Assembly: GCA_051746765.1 (NCBI GenBank)
Contig: JBNJFK010000012.1
Span: 1 to 22,316 of the forward strand
Direction of reading: 5' to 3'
Length of the DNA: 22,316 nt
Source of the DNA: JBBEBE01 sp051746765
GTDB lineage: Bacteria; Bacteroidota; Rhodothermia; Balneolales; Balneolaceae
This document shows, one piece after another, positions 7,226 to 15,064 of this stretch. Position 1 is the stretch's first letter, and each line of letters opens with the position of its first letter. A program made the translations under genes and the position numbers. Under the pieces are notes generated by a model, which saw nothing but the letters and a program-made list of their open reading frames with translations, had not been told where the DNA came from and did no database searches.

Positions 7226-8134
7226 ATGAGCATCTTCCGAGATAATCGAAGGAATTGGAACGGGACCAGCGGGTTGGGACGGGGCACGCGTTCCCTGATG
7301 TTGGGGGTGCTCTTGTGGGCAGGGTGTCTGGTCCCGACCGATTCTGCGTATGCGCAGCTGCAACGGGAACGGGTGGAGGAGGCGGTGGCTCCGGATCCCC
7401 CGTTCGGGGCGATGACGCTGCTCGGAGTCGGAACGGTCTACCTTCCGGATGCCGGAAGTTTGAACCTTTCTGTGGCTCACCTCTTTGGTCCCGTGCAGGG
7501 GGGGATCGACCGATTTTTTGGCCTGGATGACGGAGCCAACACCCGAATCGGTCTCGACTGGGGAGTGACCGACCGGTGGAGTCTGGGCCTGGGTCGGATG
7601 GCCTTTGAAAATGTGGTCGACCTGCGATCCACATGGTTGCTCCTGCGTCAGACCGGCGAGAGAACCTCACCCGTCGATGTGGCGCTCAAGGGGGCTCTGC
7701 ACGTACGTACATTACCGGGGCTCGGGCTCTCGTTTCGTGAACGGTTGGTCGGGTTTTCCGCTCTTCACGTGGCCAGGCGATTCGAGAAGTTTGCGCTGCA
7801 GGTGAGTCCGATGGTAGCGGAGTTCGGACGCACCGTTCCCGGGGATCCGACCCGGATATTCGGCGTGGGCGTCTTGGGGTGGCTTCCGCTGAATGACCGG
7901 TTCTCGTTGGGAGCAGAGTATCTTCCCGTCATCGGAGACCGCATGGCCGGAAGTCAGGATGCCTTTTCGATCATAATGGGGATCGATACGGGTGGCCACG
8001 AGTTTCAGATCTTTTTAAGCAGCTCGCAGTGGCACTCCGAACCTTTTTTGATGGCGAGAAGCCGGGACTCCTTTTTTGCCGGGGATCTCCGGATTGGATT
8101 CAATATTCACCGGGTATTTGGCCTTGCGAGATGA
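7226..8134 (+). CDS. DUF5777-family outer-membrane beta-barrel protein
   Basis: A 302-residue protein with a Sec signal peptide (cleavage expected after AYA, about residue 43). Alternating strands and Gly/aromatic turns follow, as in the DUF5777 beta-barrel family (for example NLSVAHLFGPVQGGIDRFFG, NTRIGLDWGVTDRWSLGLG). It ends in IGFNIHRVFGLAR, consistent with a final outer-membrane strand. Function is unknown. Family members commonly occur with YceI and cytochrome or copper proteins, and it sits here between YceI and an ECF sigma factor. Its stop overlaps the sigma factor start (ATGA), indicating one operon. Confidence 0.82.
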   Translation: MSIFRDNRRNWNGTSGLGRGTRSLMLGVLLWAGCLVPTDSAYAQLQRERVEEAVAPDPPFGAMTLLGVGTVYLPDAGSLNLSVAHLFGPVQGGIDRFFGLDDGANTRIGLDWGVTDRWSLGLGRMAFENVVDLRSTWLLLRQTGERTSPVDVALKGALHVRTLPGLGLSFRERLVGFSALHVARRFEKFALQVSPMVAEFGRTVPGDPTRIFGVGVLGWLPLNDRFSLGAEYLPVIGDRMAGSQDAFSIIMGIDTGGHEFQIFLSSSQWHSEPFLMARSRDSFFAGDLRIGFNIHRVFGLAR

Positions 8135-8790
8135 GTCGTTCTGCAATATCGTGGAGAAGGAGGGGAATGGTTCGATCCGGTAACAAGGAACAGGAGAAGC
8201 CTGTGGTGCAACCGGTCACCAGCCCCGAAACGGGAGACCGCGTGCTTTCAGAGATCATCCAGGGATGCCGGAGGCAGAATCGCATGAGTCAGGAGCGGCT
8301 CTACCGGGTAATGTACGCGTACGGGATGAGTATTACGCTACTCTATGCCGACTCCCGAACAGAAGCGGTGACCATGCTCAATGATGCCTTTCTGAAGGTG
8401 TTTGACAGTATCGAGAGGTATGACACCGAGCGCCCGTTCAAGCCGTGGTTCCGCCAGATCGTGGTCCGTACGGCCATTGACCACTATCGAAAGAGGAGCC
8501 GGCATCACGAGTTGTACGCCTTGAGCCATGACGGGGAGATGGAGGTCGAGGTGGATGAGAGGATTCTCGATGACATCTCCTACCGGGAACTGATCGCATT
8601 GATCCATAAGCTGTCACCTGCCTACCGAACCGTCTTTACCCTCTACGCCGTGGAAGGGTATGGACACAACGAAATTGCCCGCATGCTGGACATTGCGGTC
8701 GGGACCTCCAAATCGAATCTGGCCCGGGCCCGCGCCGGTTTGCGAGAGTTGATCGAACAACAGAATCGAATTCAAAAAGATGTCACGTAA
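8131..8790 (+). CDS. ECF-type RNA polymerase sigma factor
   Basis: The start is placed at the ATG at 8131, which overlaps the DUF5777 stop as ATGA and gives 219 residues; an in-frame ATG at 8029 would lie deep inside the barrel gene. A later start (8167 or 8284) is possible because the first 35-50 residues are not part of the fold. Region 2 spans about 52-122 (NDAFLKVFDSIERY, then PFKPWFRQIVVRTAIDHYRK). Region 4 spans about 152-207 (LSPAYRTVFTLYAVEGYGHN, then EIARMLDIAVGTSKSNLARA). It overlaps the next gene, a membrane-spanning barrel protein likely to act as its partner. It should direct transcription of an unknown regulon, possibly including its own operon. Confidence 0.88.
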   Translation: MSRSAISWRRRGMVRSGNKEQEKPVVQPVTSPETGDRVLSEIIQGCRRQNRMSQERLYRVMYAYGMSITLLYADSRTEAVTMLNDAFLKVFDSIERYDTERPFKPWFRQIVVRTAIDHYRKRSRHHELYALSHDGEMEVEVDERILDDISYRELIALIHKLSPAYRTVFTLYAVEGYGHNEIARMLDIAVGTSKSNLARARAGLRELIEQQNRIQKDVT

Positions 8791-10045
8791 CAAAGAGAAT
8801 AGAACGAATCTGGACGAGATCGTCCGCCGAAAGGTGACCGATGAGTTCGATGTGCCCTATCGGGAAGAGGATTGGCAGGCCATGAAGAGCAGTCTGGATG
8901 CCCGGAATCTGCACCGGTCTCGCGTGAGGCGGTGGCGTTGGTTGGCTGTCGCATCCCTGGTTGTCGCTGCAATCCTGGGAGTTGCTGCGCTCCAGAACCA
9001 TCTCCGACTCAATGAAATCACGCATCAACTGGCCATGGAGTCGGAACGGATCCTGCCACACGTACCGCTTCTTCCCGTTCCGGATGGTCGGGATCATTTA
9101 CCATCGTCGGTTCGTGACGAAGAGATCCTTGCAGCCGATGAACCGGATGCCGGTGATCGAGAATCCATGGGGTTGGATCCGGCCGAATCGGAGAGCTCAT
9201 CCCGAACGACGGATGACAACCTCGAGATCGCCATCAGTGGAGAGGCAACACCCGGGCGACCGGATCGCTCGGTCACCGGTATCCAGCAGCCGGAAGCACC
9301 GACGCCGGTTGCGTTGGCCACGATTCGGTCAGACAGGCGGGTTTCTCCTCCGGTTCAGCCCGTGCAGGCAGTGGGGACTTCCGCAGCGTTCCGGCCCGGT
9401 GGGAACGGAACCGGCGTGGGGCACGCCGATCCCTCGCATCCAGGTGATGAACCGGCCCGTGGTCTCTCTCTCGGCTTGGTCCTGGCACCCGATCTGAGTA
9501 TGGCCGGCGCCATGCCGGGATTCGGCTCTCCGGGCCTCAAAGCGGGTGTGACGCTTGATCTGGGCCTGGGATCAATGCTCTCCCTGCAGACGGGGGTAAT
9601 CTACTCAGGGGTTCGATACTCGGGAGACGGGCGCCTCTACAACCCAAACGGTTATTCGTATGGCGCGGTTGCCGGACCGGAGTCGCTCCACGCCGTCTGT
9701 CATCTGCTGGACATTCCGGTCTCGCTACGACTGCAGTTGCACCAGGGAGACCGGTCACGAATTGTGGCCGGTGCCGGTGTGTCCAGCTACATCATGCTCA
9801 ACGAACGCTACCGATTCGACTACGCGCAGTCGGCGCCGGGTCAGCTACGGGAGTGGGAGGGAGCTACCGGAACGCGCCACTGGGCCAGCCATGTAAATCT
9901 TTCGGTTGGTTACGAGCTGTCGGGTGTACCCGGATGGAACGTACGCGTCGAGCCGTATCTTCGCCTGCCGATCCGGGATGTGGGACGGGCCAACGTCAAG
10001 CTCTACTCGATCGGGAGCCTCTTCTCGCTGAATCTGGATCTTTGA
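8780..10045 (+). CDS. membrane-anchored beta-barrel protein, candidate anti-sigma factor
   Basis: This 421-residue protein overlaps the sigma factor gene by 11 bases. Residues 1-50 are charged and could face the cytoplasm (VPYREEDWQAMKSSLDAR resembles the short N-terminal segments of Bacteroidota anti-sigma-like proteins). One membrane span follows at about 53-71 (WLAVASLVVAAILGVAAL). A long low-complexity, Pro/Ser/Asp-rich linker covers about 90-220. The C-terminal 200 residues look like an eight-strand outer-membrane barrel (LSLGLVLAPDLS, LDLGLGSMLSLQTGVIYSG, final strand SIGSLFSLNLDL). The anti-sigma role is inferred from position and topology; no zinc-binding anti-sigma motif is visible. 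It could bridge inner and outer membranes. Confidence 0.75.
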   Translation: MSRNKENRTNLDEIVRRKVTDEFDVPYREEDWQAMKSSLDARNLHRSRVRRWRWLAVASLVVAAILGVAALQNHLRLNEITHQLAMESERILPHVPLLPVPDGRDHLPSSVRDEEILAADEPDAGDRESMGLDPAESESSSRTTDDNLEIAISGEATPGRPDRSVTGIQQPEAPTPVALATIRSDRRVSPPVQPVQAVGTSAAFRPGGNGTGVGHADPSHPGDEPARGLSLGLVLAPDLSMAGAMPGFGSPGLKAGVTLDLGLGSMLSLQTGVIYSGVRYSGDGRLYNPNGYSYGAVAGPESLHAVCHLLDIPVSLRLQLHQGDRSRIVAGAGVSSYIMLNERYRFDYAQSAPGQLREWEGATGTRHWASHVNLSVGYELSGVPGWNVRVEPYLRLPIRDVGRANVKLYSIGSLFSLNLDL

Positions 10046-10061
10046 TCCGCAGATTTCGTTC

Positions 10062-10616
10062 CTACTCGGATAGATCGTTCATGAGCCGTGTACTCAAAGC
10101 TGGAAGGGCTCTCCCCATATATAGAATGGTATCTTCCAACTCTTCCTCCCTCTTCCTGGAAATGCCGGAAAGCTTTGCGATGAATTTTGCCGGATCCATG
10201 GAATAAATGGATAAGAGATAGTCTTGAGGATGCACAGCCTTCAAGTTCCAAGGTTCAAGGGCTTCTGTCTTGAAATCTTTCAGGTTGAAGGTGATAATCA
10301 GGTCCAATTTTTCAAGTACTGCCGCCGCCAAGACATGTCGATCTTTCTTGTCGTTTCGCATGACAGGTATCAAACCTTCGTATCCGGTTATCATGGCTTC
10401 CGGAAATGCCTTGACGATCTCTTCTCGAAATGATGAAGCCAACTCATCGGGCCACTGCAGCTTTTCTGTATGGGTGCGGTACACCTCGTCAAGGATCTCT
10501 TCTGTCCATTTTGGAATGAGAAGTCGGGGTGTTTCTGCCATTCGAAGATAGAGGTCACACACCGCATAGTTGGCCAGAACACATGAATCGAGTAAGACCC
10601 TGTAATCAGCTATCAT
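10062..10616 (-). CDS. PIN-domain ribonuclease toxin (VapC-like)
   Basis: A 184-residue protein with PIN-domain acidic residues in order: D10 (VLLDSCVLAN), E40 (WTEEILDEV), D92 (KKDRHVLAAA) and D114 (TFNLKDF). These coordinate metal ions in PIN nucleases, which in toxin-antitoxin systems cleave tRNA or other RNAs. It is longer than a typical VapC (about 130 residues), with an extra C-terminal helical segment from about 135. Its start overlaps the end of the upstream HTH gene by 11 bases. It is convergent with the barrel gene, with 16 bases between. Confidence 0.85.
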   Translation of the reverse strand: MIADYRVLLDSCVLANYAVCDLYLRMAETPRLLIPKWTEEILDEVYRTHTEKLQWPDELASSFREEIVKAFPEAMITGYEGLIPVMRNDKKDRHVLAAAVLEKLDLIITFNLKDFKTEALEPWNLKAVHPQDYLLSIYSMDPAKFIAKLSGISRKREEELEDTILYMGRALPALSTRLMNDLSE

Positions 10617-11049
10617 CGCCCGTATAGTCGCTCTCGTACTTGCCCGCTTTACTTACGTTGTCGAACAGTTGATCCATCGCTTTTCGTCTGGACTTGTCTC
10701 GCTGTTCCATATAGGCCTTCAAATCCCGGAGATATACACGCCTGTGACTTCCCACTTTATGAAACTCAATGTCTCCAGCCTCCAATAAATTCACCAGAAA
10801 CTGCCGTGAAACTCCTAGAAAGTTGGCCGCCGCCTGCGTTGTCAATGTTTCATCTTCCGGCATCAACACGATCGTGCGTCCTTCTTTCCATTGCTGAATC
10901 ACGTGGACCAGCAACTTGAATATTGGTTCCGGAAGCTCCAACCGATTGCCATCACCATCCACCAAGGCGGGTCTCCGTTTCCCTTGAAGAAGGGTATCAA
11001 TCGCATCTACTTCGGATGCATTCAGTTGTGTAGAATCAATGCGTTCCAT
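10606..11049 (-). CDS. excisionase-type HTH antitoxin for the PIN toxin
   Basis: The start is placed at the ATG at 11049 (147 residues, MERIDSTQL); an upstream in-frame start at 11082 is a TTG and less likely. The C-terminal half holds a MerR/excisionase-type helix-turn-helix (LTTQAAANFLGVSRQFLVNL then IEFHKVGSHRRVYLRDLKAY). The preceding part may bind the toxin. The gene overlaps and precedes the PIN toxin, the standard antitoxin-first order. A perfect tandem nine-base repeat lies 43 bases upstream and could be its operator. Confidence 0.8.
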   Translation of the reverse strand: MERIDSTQLNASEVDAIDTLLQGKRRPALVDGDGNRLELPEPIFKLLVHVIQQWKEGRTIVLMPEDETLTTQAAANFLGVSRQFLVNLLEAGDIEFHKVGSHRRVYLRDLKAYMEQRDKSRRKAMDQLFDNVSKAGKYESDYTGDDS

Positions 11050-11091
11050 ATTCGGCCATTTTGAATGATGTTGTACGTGCAATGTATATAC

Positions 11092-11109
11092 TAAACGCTA
11101 TAAACGCTA
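11092..11109. repeat. tandem 9-bp direct repeat upstream of the PIN/HTH pair
   Basis: TAAACGCTA occurs twice head to tail, at 11092-11100 and 11101-11109, without mismatch. On the gene strand it reads TAGCGTTTA twice, 43 bases before the antitoxin ATG and next to an AT-rich TAGTATATAC that could be part of the promoter. Position and exact repetition suggest an operator for the excisionase-type antitoxin. Confidence 0.5.
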
Positions 11110-11194
11110 ATAGATTGTTTGGCTGAGCACTGTTTATAACTTTCTCGTAGCACGTGAATCTGATGCCCCAATTTAGTTTTGTAACAATTATGAG

Positions 11195-11275
11195 GAGATT
11201 CTGTACCAAATCTCGAAACTGAGAGCTATTTCTAGCTCGCCCATAAAACTCCTTTTGCGCCCATTCATCAACCAT
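11195..11275 (-). pseudogene. possible degraded fragment of an IS4-type transposase N-terminus
   Basis: The minus-strand reading begins MVDEWAQKEFYG and later has LVQNL, which resembles the DNA-binding N-terminus of IS4/Tn5-type transposases (EWAxxEFxxAxLGDxRxxxRLV). The middle does not match unless small frameshifts are assumed. The rest of the open frame, down to 11036, shows nothing recognisable and runs into the antitoxin gene. This is a tentative call from memory of the motif. Confidence 0.25.
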
Positions 11276-11459
11276 TTGAAATTCTAGACCATATATTTCA
11301 TATAAAATATTTTAATAATTAATTAGACCATTGCAATATCCTTAATTACACACATTTGACATCAGCGAAATATTTGCATTTTAGAAATGCACATCCTATT
11401 TGAATAAACAATTACTGAGCATGCTGATAGAAGAATTAGATTATTTCACTTAATAAACA

Positions 11460-12560
11460 ATGAAATACACAGACAACAATTTTAGGGTCGACGAAGAAAA
11501 AGAAAAAATTCTTAAGAAAGTAGAATTTTACAATAACCTAAAAGGAATCACTATTCCTGAAAGTATTCATATCTCCGCTCTACTTTCTTTTGTCTTGCTA
11601 CCAGTTTTTATTATATATCACGATTTTCCAGACAAACTATTCACATATGAAATTTTCATAAGTGCTATTACATCTTTTTTCTCACTAACAACGATAATCT
11701 ATATTTTTATTAACGTAAAGTATTTCAGTGATAGAAATGATCACAAACCATTTCCGGAAGAAATAAAAATAGCGGAAGAATATAGTAATCAAAAAGAATC
11801 ACATGAGAATCTACTGAAACAGCGTAGATCAAAAGAAGTAGAATTAGAAAACAAATTGATTAGAGAACAAATAAGATCAATAAGTTCACTATCAGATGAA
11901 TTAAAGGTTCATGAGGATAATCTATCTGAATATAAGGACAGTATTCAGAGATCTGGTATAACTAGCTTGAATCATTTAAAAAAAATGAATCCATTCGAAT
12001 TTGAAATATATGTGTCAGGTATTTTTAATCATTTAGGATTTGAGTCTGTGAGAACTAAATCTACCGGAGATCAAGGTATAGATATAATTTTGCACAAAGA
12101 TGGAGATACTTATTTAGTTGAATGTAAAAGGTATAAAGAAACTATAAGTGTAAATCATCTAAGGTCTTTTTTAGGATCTTTAAAATTCCACAATGTCTCT
12201 AAAGGTAAATTTGTAACTACCGGAAATTTTAGTAAAAATTGTTATGATTTTGAAAAATACAATATTGATCTTGTAGATGGTAATGATCTAATTAATATTG
12301 CATCCAAAGTAGAGGCTCATGCTGGGAATTATCATGTATATTCGAATAGTATTAAGAGTGAAAAAAATTTGGCTTTAGATAAAGTAAGATTGTTTTTTGA
12401 AAATAATTCGTTCTTTAATGAGTTCGATATTGATCATATTTCCAGTTTATGTGATAATCTTGCAAAGAATGCGTTTAGAGGGAATGAATATGAAGCGCGG
12501 AGACTTAGATCAGATGTAAACTCCATGATTTCAAGATTTAAACGATTAAAAAATATATGA
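11460..12560 (+). CDS. membrane-anchored Mrr-type restriction endonuclease
   Basis: A 366-residue protein. Two hydrophobic spans lie near the N-terminus (about 37-53 and 65-87), followed by a charged, probably coiled-coil stretch (about 98-162) and an Mrr-type PD-(D/E)xK nuclease domain (about 172-282). The catalytic core is visible: LKKMNPFEFEIYVSGIF at the start, GDQGIDI (D208) and LVECKRY (E221, K223). Residues 290-366 form a helical tail of unknown role. Mrr-family enzymes cut modified or foreign DNA; tethering to the inner membrane would place cutting at the point of DNA entry, which is inference. The gene is strikingly AT-rich, with AAA, TTA and AGA codons prevalent, unlike its neighbours, which indicates horizontal acquisition. 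Confidence 0.85.
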   Translation: MKYTDNNFRVDEEKEKILKKVEFYNNLKGITIPESIHISALLSFVLLPVFIIYHDFPDKLFTYEIFISAITSFFSLTTIIYIFINVKYFSDRNDHKPFPEEIKIAEEYSNQKESHENLLKQRRSKEVELENKLIREQIRSISSLSDELKVHEDNLSEYKDSIQRSGITSLNHLKKMNPFEFEIYVSGIFNHLGFESVRTKSTGDQGIDIILHKDGDTYLVECKRYKETISVNHLRSFLGSLKFHNVSKGKFVTTGNFSKNCYDFEKYNIDLVDGNDLINIASKVEAHAGNYHVYSNSIKSEKNLALDKVRLFFENNSFFNEFDIDHISSLCDNLAKNAFRGNEYEARRLRSDVNSMISRFKRLKNI

Positions 12561-12619
12561 ATAGAGCAATTCAGTAATGATTTTTCCTGTACACCCTTGG
12601 TCCAAGATCCATTCAACTG

Positions 12620-12649
12620 TTGACAACGTGCCCCGAGAACGGCAATTTG
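12620..12649 (+). promoter_or_regulatory. candidate promoter for the oxidoreductase gene
   Basis: TTGACA at 12620-12625 is followed 17 bases later by CAATTTG, whose ATTTG end partly resembles the Bacteroidota -7 element (TAnnTTTG). The second element overlaps an 11-base palindrome, GGCAA-T-TTGCC at 12641-12651, a possible operator. The -7/-10 match is poor, so this is tentative. Confidence 0.3.
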
Positions 12650-12730
12650 CCTCTCGTGTCCGGTGCGTCGTGAGGGGTTGCGCTTTCCGGACTCCGAATT
12701 TGAAACCGACGGTAACGCAACGGAGAGAAG

Positions 12731-13894
12731 ATGAGCAGACGCAAAATTCGCATGGGAATGGTCGGAGGCGGGATTGGCGCCTTTATCGGAGAAGTTCACC
12801 GGATGGCAGCAGCCCTGGACGGACACATTGAGTTGGTGTGCGGTGCTTTCAGCAGTGACCCTGAACGTTCGAAAAAGAGTGGCGAAAATCTCTATCTGGA
12901 TCCCGATCGGGTCTACGGGACGTTCGACGAAATGATGACCAAAGAGAAGGCGCTCCCCGAGGAGGAGCGTATGGAGTTGGTCTCCATCGTGACGCCCAAC
13001 CATGTCCACTTCCCGGTGGCCAAAGCCGCACTGGAGAATGGATTTCATGTGATTTGCGACAAGCCGATGACCGTGAGCCTCGAAGAAGCGAAGGAGTTGC
13101 GGCAATTGGTCAACGACACCGGCCTTTTGTTCGCCCTCACCCACACTTACACCGGCTATCCAATGGTCAAGCAGGCCCGACAGCTCGTTCGGGACGGAAA
13201 GCTGGGAACTCTGCGCAAGGTGGTGGTCGAGTATCCACAAGGGTGGCTCGCATCGAAGCTCGAAGAGGAGAACAAACAGGCGGCCTGGCGCACCGACCCG
13301 GCACGATCGGGACCGGCCGGGGCGATGGGCGACATCGGAACCCACGCCGAGAACCTGGCCGAGTATGTGACCGGCCTGCAGATCGAGGAGCTCTGCGCAG
13401 ACCTGACAGCCTTTGTCCCCGGCCGCCGGCTCGACGATGATGGCAATGTGCTGCTTCGGTTCGAGGGCGGAGCCAAAGGGGTCCTGCATGCCAGCCAGGT
13501 GAGCGCCGGCGAGGAGAATTCCCTGAAAATCTACGTCTATGGTGAAAAAGGGGGGTTCGAATGGCACCAGATGGAGCCCAATACGCTGTGGGTTCGCCAT
13601 GGCGACCGACCCGAGGAGAAATGGCGTACCGGTTTGCCCTATCTGGATCCGGTAGCCGATGAACACACCCGTGTCCCGGCCGGACATCCGGAGGGGTATT
13701 TGGAGGCATTTGCCAATATATATCGCAATGTCGCCTTCGCCCTTCAGCAACGGGCGGCAGGTCAGAAGCCGCAGACCGATCTCTATGACTACCCGACCGT
13801 CGAGGATGGTGTCCGCGGAATTGCCTTTATTGACACTGTCATTGCCTCCTCGAACGGCGATGCCAAGTGGACTCCGTTTGTGAAGTACGATTGA
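12731..13894 (+). CDS. Gfo/Idh/MocA-family NAD(P)-dependent oxidoreductase
   Basis: A 387-residue protein with a Rossmann fold at the N-terminus (GMVGGGIGAFIGEVH, residues 9-23), the family motif CDKP at 109-112 (a variant of EKP, with the catalytic lysine K111) and GDIGTHAENL at 200-209 in the substrate domain. Members oxidise or epimerise sugars, inositols and their derivatives using a bound or exchangeable NAD(P). A purine-rich GGAGAG precedes the ATG. The next gene, a TIM-barrel sugar isomerase on the same strand 106 bases downstream, is a frequent partner in sugar or inositol catabolism. The exact substrate is not predictable. Confidence 0.92.
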   Translation: MSRRKIRMGMVGGGIGAFIGEVHRMAAALDGHIELVCGAFSSDPERSKKSGENLYLDPDRVYGTFDEMMTKEKALPEEERMELVSIVTPNHVHFPVAKAALENGFHVICDKPMTVSLEEAKELRQLVNDTGLLFALTHTYTGYPMVKQARQLVRDGKLGTLRKVVVEYPQGWLASKLEEENKQAAWRTDPARSGPAGAMGDIGTHAENLAEYVTGLQIEELCADLTAFVPGRRLDDDGNVLLRFEGGAKGVLHASQVSAGEENSLKIYVYGEKGGFEWHQMEPNTLWVRHGDRPEEKWRTGLPYLDPVADEHTRVPAGHPEGYLEAFANIYRNVAFALQQRAAGQKPQTDLYDYPTVEDGVRGIAFIDTVIASSNGDAKWTPFVKYD

Positions 13895-14000
13895 CCGCAC
13901 GTGACCCTCTACGGCCACCTTCGACCCCGGACACACTCCCGAACGGTCATACCGCATTTATGGAGCAGAAACCAAACCGAATCACTCAAGCACCGAGATC

Positions 14001-15044
14001 ATGAAAGGACCCGCACTTTTTTTGGCCCAGTTCATGGGCGATGACGAACCGTTCAACTCCCTGGGATCGATTTGCCAGTGGGCCGCCGATCTGGGCTACA
14101 AAGGCGTCCAAATCCCCACATGGGATGCCCGCTGTGTCGATCTGGAGAAACTGGCCACCAGTCAGGATTATGCCGACGAGGTTGAGGGCACCGTCCGGGA
14201 GGCCGGACTGGAGATTACCGAGCTTTCAACTCACTTGCAGGGACAACTCGTCGCAGTTCACCCCGCCTACAACGAACTCTTCGACAGTTTTGCTCCGGAG
14301 ACGCTCCACGGCAAACCGAACGAACGAACCGAGTGGGCGGTTCGACAGCTCAAATTGGCCGCGAAAGCCAGCCGGCGGCTCGGCATCACCGAACACGCGA
14401 CCTTCTCGGGAGCTCTCCTCTGGCAGACCGTCTACCCCTGGCCGCAACGACCGGCCGGACTGGTCGAGACCGGATTCGAAGAGCTGGCCAAGCGGTGGAT
14501 TCCCATTCTGGACACATTTGACGAGGAAGGGGTCGATGTCTGCTACGAGCTGCATCCGGGTGAGGATCTGCACGACGGGGTCACCTACGAGAAGTTTCTG
14601 GAGGCGACCGACAACCACAGCCGAGCCAACATTCTCTACGATCCAAGCCACTTTCTACTGCAGCAGCTCGACTACCTGGAGTTCATCGACATCTATCACG
14701 AACGCATCCGGATGTTTCACGTCAAGGATGCCGAGTTCAACCCGACCGGCAGACAGGGCGTGTATGGCGGATATCAAGGGTGGACCGAGCGCGCCGGCCG
14801 CTTTCGATCACTCGGAGACGGACAAGTGGATTTCAGCGGAATCTTCTCGAAACTGACACAGCACGGGTTCGATGGCTGGGCCGTTCTGGAGTGGGAGTGT
14901 TGCCTCAAACATCCCGAACAGGGAGCCGCAGAGGGTGCTCCCTTTATCGCTCGTCACATGATCCGGCGCACCGAGAAGGCGTTTGACGACTTTGCCGGCA
15001 GTGGATCGGACGAAGAGAAGAATCGGAAGATCCTCGGCCTCTGA
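14001..15044 (+). CDS. TIM-barrel sugar phosphate isomerase/epimerase
   Basis: A 347-residue protein of the xylose-isomerase-like TIM-barrel (AP endonuclease 2) superfamily. The strand ends carry the expected metal ligands: E183 (CYELHPGED), D214 and H217 (YDPSHF), H240 (MFHVKD) and E297 (AVLEWEC). GYKGVQIPTWD near residue 32 is the usual first-strand signature. The family includes sugar isomerases, epimerases and inosose dehydratases. Paired with the upstream Gfo/Idh/MocA gene it probably acts in oxidation-isomerisation of a sugar or cyclitol. It is convergent with xylA. Confidence 0.9.
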   Translation: MKGPALFLAQFMGDDEPFNSLGSICQWAADLGYKGVQIPTWDARCVDLEKLATSQDYADEVEGTVREAGLEITELSTHLQGQLVAVHPAYNELFDSFAPETLHGKPNERTEWAVRQLKLAAKASRRLGITEHATFSGALLWQTVYPWPQRPAGLVETGFEELAKRWIPILDTFDEEGVDVCYELHPGEDLHDGVTYEKFLEATDNHSRANILYDPSHFLLQQLDYLEFIDIYHERIRMFHVKDAEFNPTGRQGVYGGYQGWTERAGRFRSLGDGQVDFSGIFSKLTQHGFDGWAVLEWECCLKHPEQGAAEGAPFIARHMIRRTEKAFDDFAGSGSDEEKNRKILGL

Positions 15045-15064
15045 ATGTCGGGCACCGATTTTTT

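Larger units (their letters stand above)
11050..11459. other. AT-rich intergenic region between the PIN/HTH pair and the nuclease gene
   Basis: About 410 bases with clearly low GC. Apart from the tandem repeat and the possible transposase scrap listed separately, I see no gene. The promoters of the two divergent units must lie here. Low GC is shared with the nuclease gene that follows, suggesting one acquired segment. Confidence 0.55.

Noticed and set aside
12434..13957. A 507-codon open frame on the minus strand, opposite the oxidoreductase gene.
   Set aside because: It is antisense to a clear Gfo/Idh/MocA gene with intact motifs, shows no recognisable domain and is typical of long antisense frames in GC-rich genes.
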